Shown: positions 1 to 5,427, counted from the stretch's first letter. The stretch is DNA of 7,330 nucleotides from Blastocatellia bacterium (GCA_013695195.1 JACDAY010000300.1:1-7330), one strand, 5' to 3'. Notes: generated from the letters alone by a model not told the origin. Translations and numbers: made by a program.

Positions 1-190
1 GGCTTGTAACCTCGCGGGCATCGAAATCGAGTACATTCAAAATCCCTTTAGTCAAAAGCGTTTTCCCGGCTCCAAGGCCGCCGGAAAGAAGTATTACTTC
101 TCCACCGGACAGAGATTTGCCGATCCTTTTGCCAAGCTTGAACGTTTCCTCGGGCGTGATGCATGTGTTTTCACCACTCTGTTTTGACAT
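1..190 (-). CDS. tsaE: TsaE, tRNA t6A biosynthesis ATPase (5' part only)
   Basis: The N-terminal 63 residues of TsaE (YjeE family), the small ATPase that works with TsaB and TsaD in the cytoplasm to make N6-threonylcarbamoyladenosine at position 37 of ANN-decoding tRNAs. The sequence shows a lead-in of the form TPEETFKLGKRIG, then the Walker A loop GGLGAGKT at residues 37-44 and the start of the VTS(P) motif at the window edge, in the order and spacing usual for the family. The usual length is about 140-160 residues, so more than half lies beyond the left edge. The start is the ATG at 188-190; no clear Shine-Dalgarno precedes it. It lies 75 bp downstream of nnr on the same strand and is probably co-transcribed with it, echoing the adjacent yjeF-yjeE genes of other bacteria. 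Confidence 0.9.
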   Translation of the reverse strand, partial: MSKQSGENTCITPEETFKLGKRIGKSLSGGEVILLSGGLGAGKTLLTKGILNVLDFDAREVTS

Positions 191-210
191 TGGAATAGTC
201 AGGACGAACT

Positions 211-238
211 TTCAACTATGCACTATCAACTATAAACT
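211..238. repeat. AACTAT-type short repeat between nnr and tsaE
   Basis: The spacer between nnr and tsaE contains the words CAACTATGCACT and CAACTATAAACT joined by AT, which is about two copies of a degenerate 12-14-bp unit. Similar AACTAT/ATAGTT microsatellite-like runs are, from my memory of such genomes, common between genes in Acidobacteriota and some cyanobacteria. No function can be read from it. It does not form a terminator, which fits nnr and tsaE being one transcript. Confidence 0.4.
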
Positions 239-265
239 GCTATTAAAAAACAGCCTTAAGCAATA

Positions 266-1903
266 CTATCTTTGTATATTTTCAAAGGCGTCAGCCAGAC
301 ATTCACTTACATCTGAAGCAGTCATCACCCTTTTCCCGAATTTTTCTTCCGCGATGTCGCCCGACGTTCCAGAAAAATAAACGGCAGCGACTACCGTTTC
401 GAAAATGTCGATGTGCATTTTAACGGCTTGTGCAATAAATCCGGTGATAATGCCTGTAAGCGTGTCGCCATTCCCTGCTTTCCCAAGGCCGGAATTACCA
501 GTCGGGTTTATGACCACCCTTCCGTCAAGCCCTGCGATCAGCACTCTTTCGCCTTTCAAAACTAAAATAACCCTGTGCTTTTTTGCAAATTCGCGCACGG
601 TATTTATACGATCTTCTATCGGACCCTTGTTTTGCCCACATAACCGTAAAAATTCGCCCTCATGCGGCGTCAGGATTAATGGCAGCTCGTCCGAGCCTTG
701 CAGATCGAATGGTGAGAGCAAATTCAGGGCGTCGGCGTCGATCACAATCGGCGTTCGGCGACTTTCAATTATTTTGAGAACAAGATTTTTTATACTTTCG
801 TCATTCGATGACAGCCCGCAGCCTATCGCCACCGCATCGACATTTTCCCAAAAATTTACGATTTCCGAAAAAGCATCCTCCGAAAGCGAGCCGTTGTCGG
901 TCGAGGCCAGGCCGCTAACTATTACCTCGGGCAAAACCCTAGAACTGATGGAAAGTTGCGAAGTCTCCGGTGCCGCAATCGTAACTAACCCCACTCCAGA
1001 GCGAATTGCCGCGCCGCCGCACAAAACTGCTGCACCGGCGTAATTTTTCGATCCCGCTATCAAAAGTGCATGGCCGCGCTTATTTTTATAAGAGTCCGAT
1101 GTAAATTCCGTTTTCGCCAGCCATTCACAGGCATCCTGTTTTTCAGCGACAAATACCTGAGACGTCGTTTCGTTGATCAGCTCGCAAGGCGACCCAATAT
1201 TTTCCACGTGCAGCTCGCCGTTAAAATTCGATGCGGGCGGAAAAACGTTTGCCAGCTTCGGCGCGGTAAAGGTCACGGTCACATGCGCGCTCGGGTTCAT
1301 TCCGATACGTTCATTATTATCCGCGTCCAGTCCCGATGGAACATCGAGCGAGACCACGAGCGTGCCCGACCCGGCGTCTTCGGCATGGTATGCGGCAATA
1401 TAGGCCGCAACCTGTTCGTAAACTCCGTCCAAAGGCCTCTTCAATCCCGTTCCAAAAAGCGCGTCCACCAATACGTCCGGATCATCGCAATGAAAATTCA
1501 AGCTGTCGTATTCGAGCCATTCTTCAAGACTGGTGATCTCTTCAAACGCTAGATCGGTTTGATTGAGCTCAAAACCTTCCTGATCTGTAATTTTTTGCAG
1601 TATTCCGAAATTTGCCCGGGCCTGATCCTTGGTGTCCTCGACCAATCCAAAAAGACAAACTTCGACATCCGCGCCCTGCTGCCATAAAACTCTGGCCAAA
1701 GCCGCGCCGTCTCCGCCGTTATTTCCTTTACCGCAAAACACCAGAATCGACTTTCCGTCGACCGACCCACCTAACTTTTCGCAAATCACACGAGCCGCGG
1801 CATGGGCGGCATTCTCCATCAGCAGTAATTGAGGTATTCCGTACTTTTCCGTCGTCAGGCGGTCGACATCGTGCATTTCCGCTGCCGTCAAAACTTTTTG
1901 CAT
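266..1903 (-). CDS. nnr: Bifunctional NAD(P)HX epimerase / ADP-dependent NAD(P)HX dehydratase
   Basis: A 545-residue metabolite-repair enzyme that restores damaged NADH and NADPH: the N-terminal domain interconverts the R and S hydrates (NAD(P)HX) and the C-terminal domain dehydrates the S form using ADP. The YjeF_N-type epimerase spans about residues 1-240, with MENAA at 29-33, the loop FCGKGNNGGDG at 56-66, DALFGTG at 147-153 and SLDVPSGLDAD at 185-195 carrying the catalytic Asp. The ribokinase-like dehydratase spans about 270-540, with RGHALLIAGS at 276-285, TPHEGEF at 412-418, VLKGE at 448-452 and the NPTGNSG...GNGD block at 466-480 ending in the presumed catalytic Asp480. Length is normal for the fused form. 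An acidic stretch at about 121-143 lengthens one epimerase loop. The ATG at 1901-1903 directly precedes the conserved VLTAAEM start; the Shine-Dalgarno is weak. It is the first gene of a likely nnr-tsaE operon. Confidence 0.95.
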   Translation of the reverse strand: MQKVLTAAEMHDVDRLTTEKYGIPQLLLMENAAHAAARVICEKLGGSVDGKSILVFCGKGNNGGDGAALARVLWQQGADVEVCLFGLVEDTKDQARANFGILQKITDQEGFELNQTDLAFEEITSLEEWLEYDSLNFHCDDPDVLVDALFGTGLKRPLDGVYEQVAAYIAAYHAEDAGSGTLVVSLDVPSGLDADNNERIGMNPSAHVTVTFTAPKLANVFPPASNFNGELHVENIGSPCELINETTSQVFVAEKQDACEWLAKTEFTSDSYKNKRGHALLIAGSKNYAGAAVLCGGAAIRSGVGLVTIAAPETSQLSISSRVLPEVIVSGLASTDNGSLSEDAFSEIVNFWENVDAVAIGCGLSSNDESIKNLVLKIIESRRTPIVIDADALNLLSPFDLQGSDELPLILTPHEGEFLRLCGQNKGPIEDRINTVREFAKKHRVILVLKGERVLIAGLDGRVVINPTGNSGLGKAGNGDTLTGIITGFIAQAVKMHIDIFETVVAAVYFSGTSGDIAEEKFGKRVMTASDVSECLADAFENIQR

Positions 1904-2074
1904 ATACCATTAAATTGCCACGAATGAGTCTTGACTTCAAATTCCTAGTTTGCTATTCCTAAAAAACCGGTTAAACAAGAACAGTCTCTGGATAAAATGA
2001 AGAAAACCCCGTTCTTTTGAAACGTGGTTCATATTATAGCTTTGTAGACTATTAACTCTCGTCGGCAGGATTAA

Positions 2075-2099
2075 TGGCAGGCTAAAAAAATGTCTGCCA
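2075..2099. repeat. Inverted repeat TGGCAGGC / GTCTGCCA
   Basis: An 8-bp stem (TGGCAGGC at 2075-2082 with GTCTGCCA at 2092-2099, one G-T pair) encloses a 9-nt A-rich loop. No T-tract follows it on either strand, so it is not a standard intrinsic terminator. It lies mid-gap, about 245 bp before the secreted-protein gene; a protein-binding site or an RNA hairpin are both possible. Confidence 0.4.
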
Positions 2100-2333
2100 C
2101 TGTGTTTGATCACTGTTTATTTCCGTTCACTTAATAAAAAGGTTTATTCGCTCTAGCTTTCCATAAAGTACGAGAAAATGTATGATTGGAAACAGTCCAA
2201 TTGACTTTCTGTAAGTATAATTTACTCAAAATTGGTTTTCCCTGTGGGTATGGCGGCTGTATTAACGATAGCGCCTCTAGGTTCTTGTCATTTCCAAACC
2301 GGGATTACACAGTTAAATCTATTTATTGTTTGT

Positions 2334-2338
2334 AAGGA
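2334..2338 (+). promoter_or_regulatory. Ribosome binding site deciding the 2344 start
   Basis: An AAGGA-like Shine-Dalgarno lies in the run GTAAGGAAAAAA just before the ATG at 2344. Because the in-frame TTG at 2326 is upstream of this site, it supports the ATG as the real start. Confidence 0.6.
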
Positions 2339-2343
2339 AAAAA

Positions 2344-2862
2344 ATGAAAAATATATTGACGAGACTTAATTTGCCGGGCTTTTTGCTTTTGGCTATCACT
2401 TTGGGATTTGTTCCGATTGCCGCGTCAGCTCAAGAAGCAGCCAGCGGGCACGGAACGCTGCTTGTTACAAATGAAGATGGCAAAACTGTTAGACGCCAGT
2501 TTTCATTTAGCGCACGGCGCTCCGCTGACGGATCCGTTAAAGGAAATGCGGTGCTTCATAACCCGGCTTTTGAAGGCGCCAATGGCAATAAATACCAGCT
2601 TCAGATCAGCATTTCATGCATGAACGTGATAGGAAATGTTGCATTTTTTGGTGGGACAACAAGACGCACCAACGACCCGAATCTCGTGGGAACAGTTTTT
2701 TTCTCCGTGGAAGATAACGGCGAACCCGGTAGGAACGCAGACCGCATCAGCGAAGTATTCTTTACCACAGGCAATCCCGATCCACAAATTTGTGAAGATT
2801 TTCCATCCGGTTTTTTCCCAACTTTCCCAATAGAATCGGGAAATATTTCAATCAGAGACTGA
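2344..2862 (+). CDS. Small secreted beta-rich protein of unknown function (post-COAP-1-like)
   Basis: A 172-residue exported protein. Residues 1-31 form a signal peptide: positive start MKNILTRLN, hydrophobic core GFLLLAITLGFVPIAA, and an ASA-QE cleavage site. The mature part has alternating short strands and Gly/Asn turns, with the signatures RRQFSFSARR, GSVKGNAVLHNPAF, SCMNVIGNVAFFGGTTRRT and VFFSVEDNGEPG, and an acidic C-terminal region. I associate this pattern with small secreted proteins repeated in Acidobacteriota genomes, some annotated with a post-COAP-1 domain; the biochemical role is unknown. Two Cys remain after cleavage (one in SCMNV, one in QICEDF) and could form a disulfide. 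The start is the ATG at 2344, with AAGGA about 6-8 bp upstream; an in-frame TTG at 2326 lies before that ribosome site and is unlikely. The gene stands alone. Confidence 0.75.
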   Translation: MKNILTRLNLPGFLLLAITLGFVPIAASAQEAASGHGTLLVTNEDGKTVRRQFSFSARRSADGSVKGNAVLHNPAFEGANGNKYQLQISISCMNVIGNVAFFGGTTRRTNDPNLVGTVFFSVEDNGEPGRNADRISEVFFTTGNPDPQICEDFPSGFFPTFPIESGNISIRD

Positions 2863-3001
2863 AAACACCGAACTTGAGATCGATTCAGTTGAGAAAATAG
2901 AAGTGTGGTGGCCATATATTTTGAATTGGTTCCCGCTTTTTTATTCTTAAATTGACGTTCACAAATCGTTTAAAAAACTGGTACTGCGGAGTATTTCTGA
3001 A

Positions 3002-3044
3002 TGCTCCCGGCTGGATTAGAACCAGCGGCCTTTCACTTTAAGAA
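3002..3044 (-). other. 3' fragment of a tRNA-Lys(CTT)-like gene, putative attachment site
   Basis: Read on the minus strand, 3044 to 3002 gives: an anticodon loop TTCTTAA (anticodon CTT, Lys) at 3038-3044, the 3' anticodon stem AGTGA at 3033-3037, a 6-nt variable loop, a perfect 5-bp T stem GCTGG/CCAGC with loop TTCTAAT at 3010-3026, the 3' acceptor strand CGGGAGC at 3003-3009 and a discriminator A at 3002. The 5' half is missing: no matching GCTCCCG acceptor strand or D arm lies upstream on that strand, and the 5' anticodon stem pairs only partly (TCGTA). Loss of homology at the anticodon loop is typical of the duplicated 3' end left by a tyrosine-integrase element at a tRNA gene. With the tRNA pointing left, the element would lie to the right. 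T at loop position 57, normally a purine, suggests decay or an unusual tRNA. No integrase is in view. A plus-strand frame from 3001 (MLPAGLEPAAF...) is just this fragment read antisense, not a protein. Confidence 0.6.
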
Positions 3045-3099
3045 TACGATCGCTGACTCTGTCTTTGTGAACGGATATCCTCTCGGATATATTTTGAAT

Positions 3100-3129
3100 T
3101 TGCACTACACGCCATATGGCGGTTATAAT
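3100..3129 (+). promoter_or_regulatory. Sigma-70-type promoter of the toxin-antitoxin operon
   Basis: TTGCAC at 3100-3105 and a perfect TATAAT at 3124-3129 are separated by 18 bp. This would start transcription near 3136, about 60 nt before the antitoxin ATG. The spacer holds a perfect 12-bp palindrome, which makes it a plausible autorepressed promoter. Confidence 0.55.
3110..3121. promoter_or_regulatory. 12-bp perfect palindrome in the promoter spacer, candidate antitoxin operator
   Basis: CGCCATATGGCG is its own reverse complement and sits between the -35 and -10 boxes, where a bound dimer would block RNA polymerase. Antitoxins of the Xre/MbcA/ParS type are known to bind palindromes in their own promoters; the assignment to this antitoxin is inference. 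Confidence 0.45.
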
Positions 3130-3148
3130 TATGACAGATGGCATAATG

Positions 3149-3172
3149 TGATTACTTATCCCGAAGTAATCA
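3149..3172. repeat. 9-bp inverted repeat TGATTACTT / AAGTAATCA in the antitoxin leader
   Basis: Two perfect 9-bp arms (3149-3157 and 3164-3172) flank the 6-nt spacer ATCCCG. It lies downstream of the proposed -10 box and ends 25 bp before the antitoxin start. It could be a second operator half-site pair or an RNA hairpin in the 5' leader. Confidence 0.5.
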
Positions 3173-3197
3173 GAGTAAATATGAGCGAGACAGAAAA

Positions 3198-3698
3198 ATG
3201 ACAGAACACATGCACGAAAATATGTTGCCAAAAGGGAAGGATAAATATGTGCGCGGCACTGATAAACCGACGAGACCGTCGCGGCATACTGATTATGTGT
3301 CTTTGCTGGGATTCAAGACGCGAAAACAATCAGAATTTATAACTCAGGTTCTAAGTGGCTTTCCTTTCCAAGCGATGGGAATGCTTGGCAAAAAAACAGG
3401 GCTTACGTCTGCTCAGATTCGCGCGGCAATTGGGATGAGTGAACGAACGTTGGCGCGCAGGCGCAAAGCTGCCGGCAAAAAATTTACAATTGAAGAATCG
3501 GATAGGCTGGTTAGAATATCGAGAGTTTTCGCTCTAGCCTTGGACTTGTTCGAAGGGAATGCGGAAGCGGCAAAACGTTGGATGCTCAACCCAAACCGTG
3601 CTTTTAATGAAGCACCCATGACAATGATCCGCACGGAGGTTGGCTCCCGCGAGGTGGAGAACCTCATAGGACAACTTGAACATGGTGTCTTCTCTTGA
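3198..3698 (+). CDS. Antitoxin, Xre/MbcA/ParS toxin-binding domain family
   Basis: A 166-residue antitoxin that would neutralise the RES toxin encoded immediately downstream and repress the operon. The N-terminal 30 residues are basic and polar. About residues 44-108 form the Xre-like helical DNA-binding part (GLTSAQIRAAIGMSERTLARRRK at 68-90, in two overlapping helices). Residues about 108-166 are the DUF2384-type toxin-binding domain, with VFALALDLFEGNAEAAKRW, an LNPNRAF motif at 130-136 (family L..PN.aL..) and the ending LIGQLEHGVFS, matching the family's usual Gly-[RQ]-[IL]-E-HGVFS terminus. The ATG at 3198 is chosen as first in frame; ATGs at 3210 and 3222 are alternatives, and the Shine-Dalgarno (GAG in GCGAGACAG) is weak. 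Its TGA overlaps the toxin's TTG start in the tetramer TTGA, a coupled arrangement standard for these operons. Intact, unlike its partner. Confidence 0.9.
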   Translation: MTEHMHENMLPKGKDKYVRGTDKPTRPSRHTDYVSLLGFKTRKQSEFITQVLSGFPFQAMGMLGKKTGLTSAQIRAAIGMSERTLARRRKAAGKKFTIEESDRLVRISRVFALALDLFEGNAEAAKRWMLNPNRAFNEAPMTMIRTEVGSREVENLIGQLEHGVFS

Positions 3699-4180
3699 TC
3701 CTTACCCTTTATCGCATCTGTAAAACCAAATTTGTTTCTTCAGCGTTCGACGGAGAAGGAGCACGCCTATATCCCGGCCGTTGGAATTCGATGGGAACAT
3801 CCATGGTTTATCTGGCGGCAAGCTTGTCTCTTGCGATTTTGGAAATTCTCGTTCATTCCGATAGTTCAGTCTTACCGGCATAACTCGTATTTCGAAGCGA
3901 CATGTGATAACGGCTTAGTTCTAGACGTGAGCGATATCGCGGCCCTCTCGCCTGACTGGCATACGTCGCCTCCTCCGAACGAAATACGACTCATCGGCGA
4001 TAACTGGATCGACACTGCAGCAAGTTTAGTTATGTCGGTTCCAAGCGCGATAGTACCTTCCGAAAAGATTTTCCTGGTAAATGCCACGCACCCCGATTTT
4101 CCAACACTGAAAATTACAGCGCCAAATCTCTTTCCTTCGATCCACGATTATTCAAAACAGTTTTAAAAATGAAGCGCTGA
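3695..4180 (+). pseudogene. RES-domain toxin (NAD-degrading), with two compensating frameshifts
   Basis: RES toxins bind NAD and destroy it in the cytoplasm, halting growth when the antitoxin is lost. The frame from the TTG at 3695 gives LYRI, GEGARLYPGRWNS, VYLAASLSLAILE and ILVHSD, including the active-site-like Arg29, Tyr39 and Glu50, then stops at 3881. The family continues one frame over: SYFEATCDNGLVLDVS, SPDWHTSPPP, LIGDNWI, VPSAIVPSEKIFLVNATHPDF. The C-terminal motif FDPRLFK is back in the first frame (from 4136), ending at the TGA at 4178. One extra base near 3876-3880 (CCGG for CCG) and one missing base near 4131-4137 (TTCCTTC for TTCCTTTC) explain this exactly. Repaired, the protein would be about 161 residues, the normal length. 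As written it makes 62 residues and is surely inactive. Decay or sequencing error are both possible; programmed frameshifting is unlikely. The TTG start overlaps the antitoxin stop. Confidence 0.85.
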
Positions 4181-4219
4181 ACGTTTATCCTTCAAGTCTC
4201 CGCGCGGGTGATTTCATAA

Positions 4220-4260
4220 GCAGCGTGAATAAAAGGCGAAACCTGAACAAATCACGCTGC
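4220..4260. repeat. 9-bp inverted repeat GCAGCGTGA / TCACGCTGC
   Basis: Perfect 9-bp arms at 4220-4228 and 4252-4260 flank a 23-nt spacer, starting 40 bp after the toxin gene. No T-tract follows, so it is not an obvious terminator. The right arm lies in the open frame that leads into the small degenerate gene at 4290. Its role is unknown; a folded RNA, a binding site, or a remnant of a mobile element end are all possible. Confidence 0.45.
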
Positions 4261-4289
4261 CTAAAGGCTTTCTCGAAAAGCTGCAACAT

Positions 4290-4477
4290 ATGAAACAACC
4301 GAAGGTATTATTTGAGATAGGTGAAATCTACATTACACCCGGTGCGATCGAAGCATTAGAAGAATCAAACCAAAATGCTGGCGAGTTTTAGCTCGACACG
4401 AAAAAGGAGACTGGGGCGAAGTAGGCAAGCTCTCAAACTCCGTCCGAAATTTCTTAAGCCCTATTATAAAACGATAA
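4290..4477 (+). pseudogene. Frameshifted small gene of an ~100-residue family of unknown function
   Basis: The ATG at 4290 opens a 33-residue frame, LFEIGEIYITPGAIEALEES then NQNAGEF, which stops at the TAG 4389-4391. The adjoining frame continues as LARHEKGDWGEV. Together these match the layout of a small family I recognise by its TPGA..AL...(5-6)..FL.RH..GDWG signature, whose members are about 100 residues and are often carried near mobile or defence genes; their role is not established. Restoring one T (GAGTTTTAG to GAGTTTTTAG) joins the two frames. After GDWGEV the match weakens (GKLSNSVRNFLS), then a stop at 4475. A second missing base near 4459 would give FLSAYY, as in the family, and leave the frame open to 4539; this last step is speculative. 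The frame is also open upstream to 4233 (PEQITLPKGFLEKLQH), so the true start could be earlier. It follows the toxin on the same strand and shares its single-base decay. Confidence 0.6.
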
Positions 4478-4547
4478 AAAGTATTTTAGGGATTGCTGTC
4501 CTAAACCTTTCGATTTTTAGCTTTCCGAAATATAAATAGGGTTTAAG
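4453..4547. repeat. 95-bp imperfect palindrome with 13-bp terminal arms
   Basis: CTTAAGCCCTATT at 4453-4465 is complementary to AATAGGGTTTAAG at 4535-4547, with one G-T pair in 13. Inside are two smaller stems: TTTAGG/CCTAAA (4485-4490 with 4500-4505) and TTTCG/CGAAA (near 4508-4530). A T6 run follows the right arm, so as RNA it could act as a branched terminator for the toxin-antitoxin block. As DNA it has the size and terminal inverted repeats of a miniature transposable element, but I see no convincing target duplication beyond the T-rich flanks. It overlaps the tail of the degenerate small gene and separates the decayed block from the FecR cluster. Confidence 0.45.
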
Positions 4548-4554
4548 TTTTTTA

Positions 4555-4583
4555 TTGTTATTCTGGTGATGAGCAGTTAAACT
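4555..4583 (+). promoter_or_regulatory. Candidate sigma-70 promoter for the FecR cluster
   Basis: TTGTTA at 4555-4560 and TAAACT at 4578-4583 are 17 bp apart, each matching 4 of 6 consensus bases. A start near 4590 would give a leader of about 40 nt before the FecR ATG. It begins just after the T-rich end of the 95-bp palindrome. It is the best-spaced pair in this gap, but weak. Confidence 0.35.
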
Positions 4584-4629
4584 ATTAAAGGATTTACACG
4601 AACGTATTTTTGTTCAACCCGAAATTTGT

Positions 4630-5427
4630 ATGCCCGAAATCGCTTTCATTAATTTGTGTCTCAAAACCTTTGCGTTTATTTTTATCGTCGCTTTAAGTTT
4701 TATCGGTGTTAAGTCTCAGAATTTGGCTTCGGCAAAGATTTTGAGCAGCAGCGGTACGGTGCAGATAACGCGGCAAACAGCGGGCGGCGCAAGTCGCGTC
4801 AAGCTGCGGGCGGGTGATGAACTCTTCACGGATGATGTGATAAAAACCGGCGTTGGCGGGCGCGTCGTCGTCGGTTTGAAAGATGGTTCGCAAGCGATTA
4901 TCAGCGAAAATACGACAGTTGAAATCAAAGATACGAACAATTCTCCGCGAACAATTTTTAACGTTCTGCGCGGAAAAACACGCATTAAAATCGAGAAGCT
5001 CGGCGGCAAGCCGAATCCGTATCGCGTTACTACTCCGACGACCGTAATCGCCGTGCGCGGTACGATTTTTGACGTTTTCGTCAGTAACGACGAAACAAAA
5101 GTTTTTGTCGAGGAAGGCGAAGTCAGCGTTGCGCTACTGACTGCGCCCGATAACCAAGTGATTTTAACGCCCGGTCAGTTCACCCGCGTTAAAAAAGACC
5201 AGCCGCCGCAACCGCAGCAGCAGTTCAAACCCGGGCGAAACAACGAGCATTTCAGTCAAACTCCCGCCAACGGTCGTGGTCGCAGCGGTTTTGATAATCC
5301 ATCTGAAAACAATTCGGGCAATGGAAACGGTTTTCCCGGCAGCAGCGGCAACGCGCCGGGGCGCAATCCGAACGCCTCGCCCGGAAATTCCGGCAACGCG
5401 GGCGGCGGGCGACGGGGCAAACCTTGA
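4630..5427 (+). CDS. Secreted FecR-domain protein with Gly/Asn/Pro-rich tail
   Basis: A 265-residue exported protein. Residues about 1-30 are a signal peptide or membrane anchor (LCLKTFAFIFIVALSFIGV, then KSQN). Residues about 33-190 are a FecR domain of beta strands: ILSSSGTVQITR, LRAGDELFTDDVIKTG, VVVGLKDGSQAIISENTTVEI, then the hallmark PYRVTTPTTVIAVRGTIFDV and VFVEEGEVSV, and LTPGQFTRV. The rest is low complexity: a Pro/Gln stretch (PPQPQQQ) and then about 60 residues rich in Gly, Asn, Ser, Pro and Arg ending in GGGRRGKP, probably disordered or wall-facing. There is no PEP-CTERM-like end. Unlike classic FecR there is no N-terminal anti-sigma segment and no TonB or ECF sigma gene nearby, so a direct iron-citrate role is not supported. 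FecR domains of this sort are thought to be periplasmic sensing or scaffold modules. No Shine-Dalgarno is seen before the ATG. It heads a same-strand cluster with a sigma-54 regulator and a CHASE2 protein. Confidence 0.85.
   Translation: MPEIAFINLCLKTFAFIFIVALSFIGVKSQNLASAKILSSSGTVQITRQTAGGASRVKLRAGDELFTDDVIKTGVGGRVVVGLKDGSQAIISENTTVEIKDTNNSPRTIFNVLRGKTRIKIEKLGGKPNPYRVTTPTTVIAVRGTIFDVFVSNDETKVFVEEGEVSVALLTAPDNQVILTPGQFTRVKKDQPPQPQQQFKPGRNNEHFSQTPANGRGRSGFDNPSENNSGNGNGFPGSSGNAPGRNPNASPGNSGNAGGGRRGKP

Larger units (their letters stand above)
1904..2343. other. 440-bp intergenic region without a recognisable gene
   Basis: This gap separates the leftward nnr-tsaE operon from the rightward secreted-protein gene, so it should hold both promoters. 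I see no open frame longer than about 15 codons with a start and no tRNA or rRNA. It is AT-rich. It contains a hairpin-capable inverted repeat at 2075-2099, a short bulged stem around 2254-2277 (GGCGGCT against AGCGCC), and an AACCGGTT palindrome near 1965. Possible sigma-70 boxes (TTGACT at 1931-1936; TATAAT at 2216-2221) lack well-spaced partners, so I do not call a promoter. Confidence 0.6.

Noticed and set aside
405..1552. Long plus-strand frames across the nnr gene (405-1043, 1070-1552)
   Set aside because: They are antisense shadows of nnr, whose motifs are unmistakable on the minus strand. Their own translations are rich in Arg/Pro/Ser with no domain.
1931..1959. TTGACT-17 bp-TATTCC as a plus-strand promoter behind nnr
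   Set aside because: The -10 matches only 3 of 6 bases, and the nearest plus-strand gene starts almost 400 bp further on.
2201..2221. TTGACT followed by a perfect TATAAT upstream of the secreted-protein gene
   Set aside because: The two boxes are only 9 bp apart, not 16-18, and no other -35 or extended -10 fits the TATAAT.
3001..3201. Plus-strand 66-codon frame beginning MLPAGLEPAAF
   Set aside because: Its first part is the antisense of the tRNA 3' fragment, a well-known source of false GLEPA-type proteins. The rest covers the toxin-antitoxin promoter and leader dyads.
3869..3890. Programmed ribosomal frameshift in the RES toxin
   Set aside because: There is no slippery heptamer or downstream structure at the switch point, and a second opposite shift near 4136 would also be needed. 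Ordinary indels explain both.
4453..4547. CRISPR repeat or a defined insertion sequence
   Set aside because: It is a single palindrome with no spaced repeats, no transposase frame and no clear target-site duplication.
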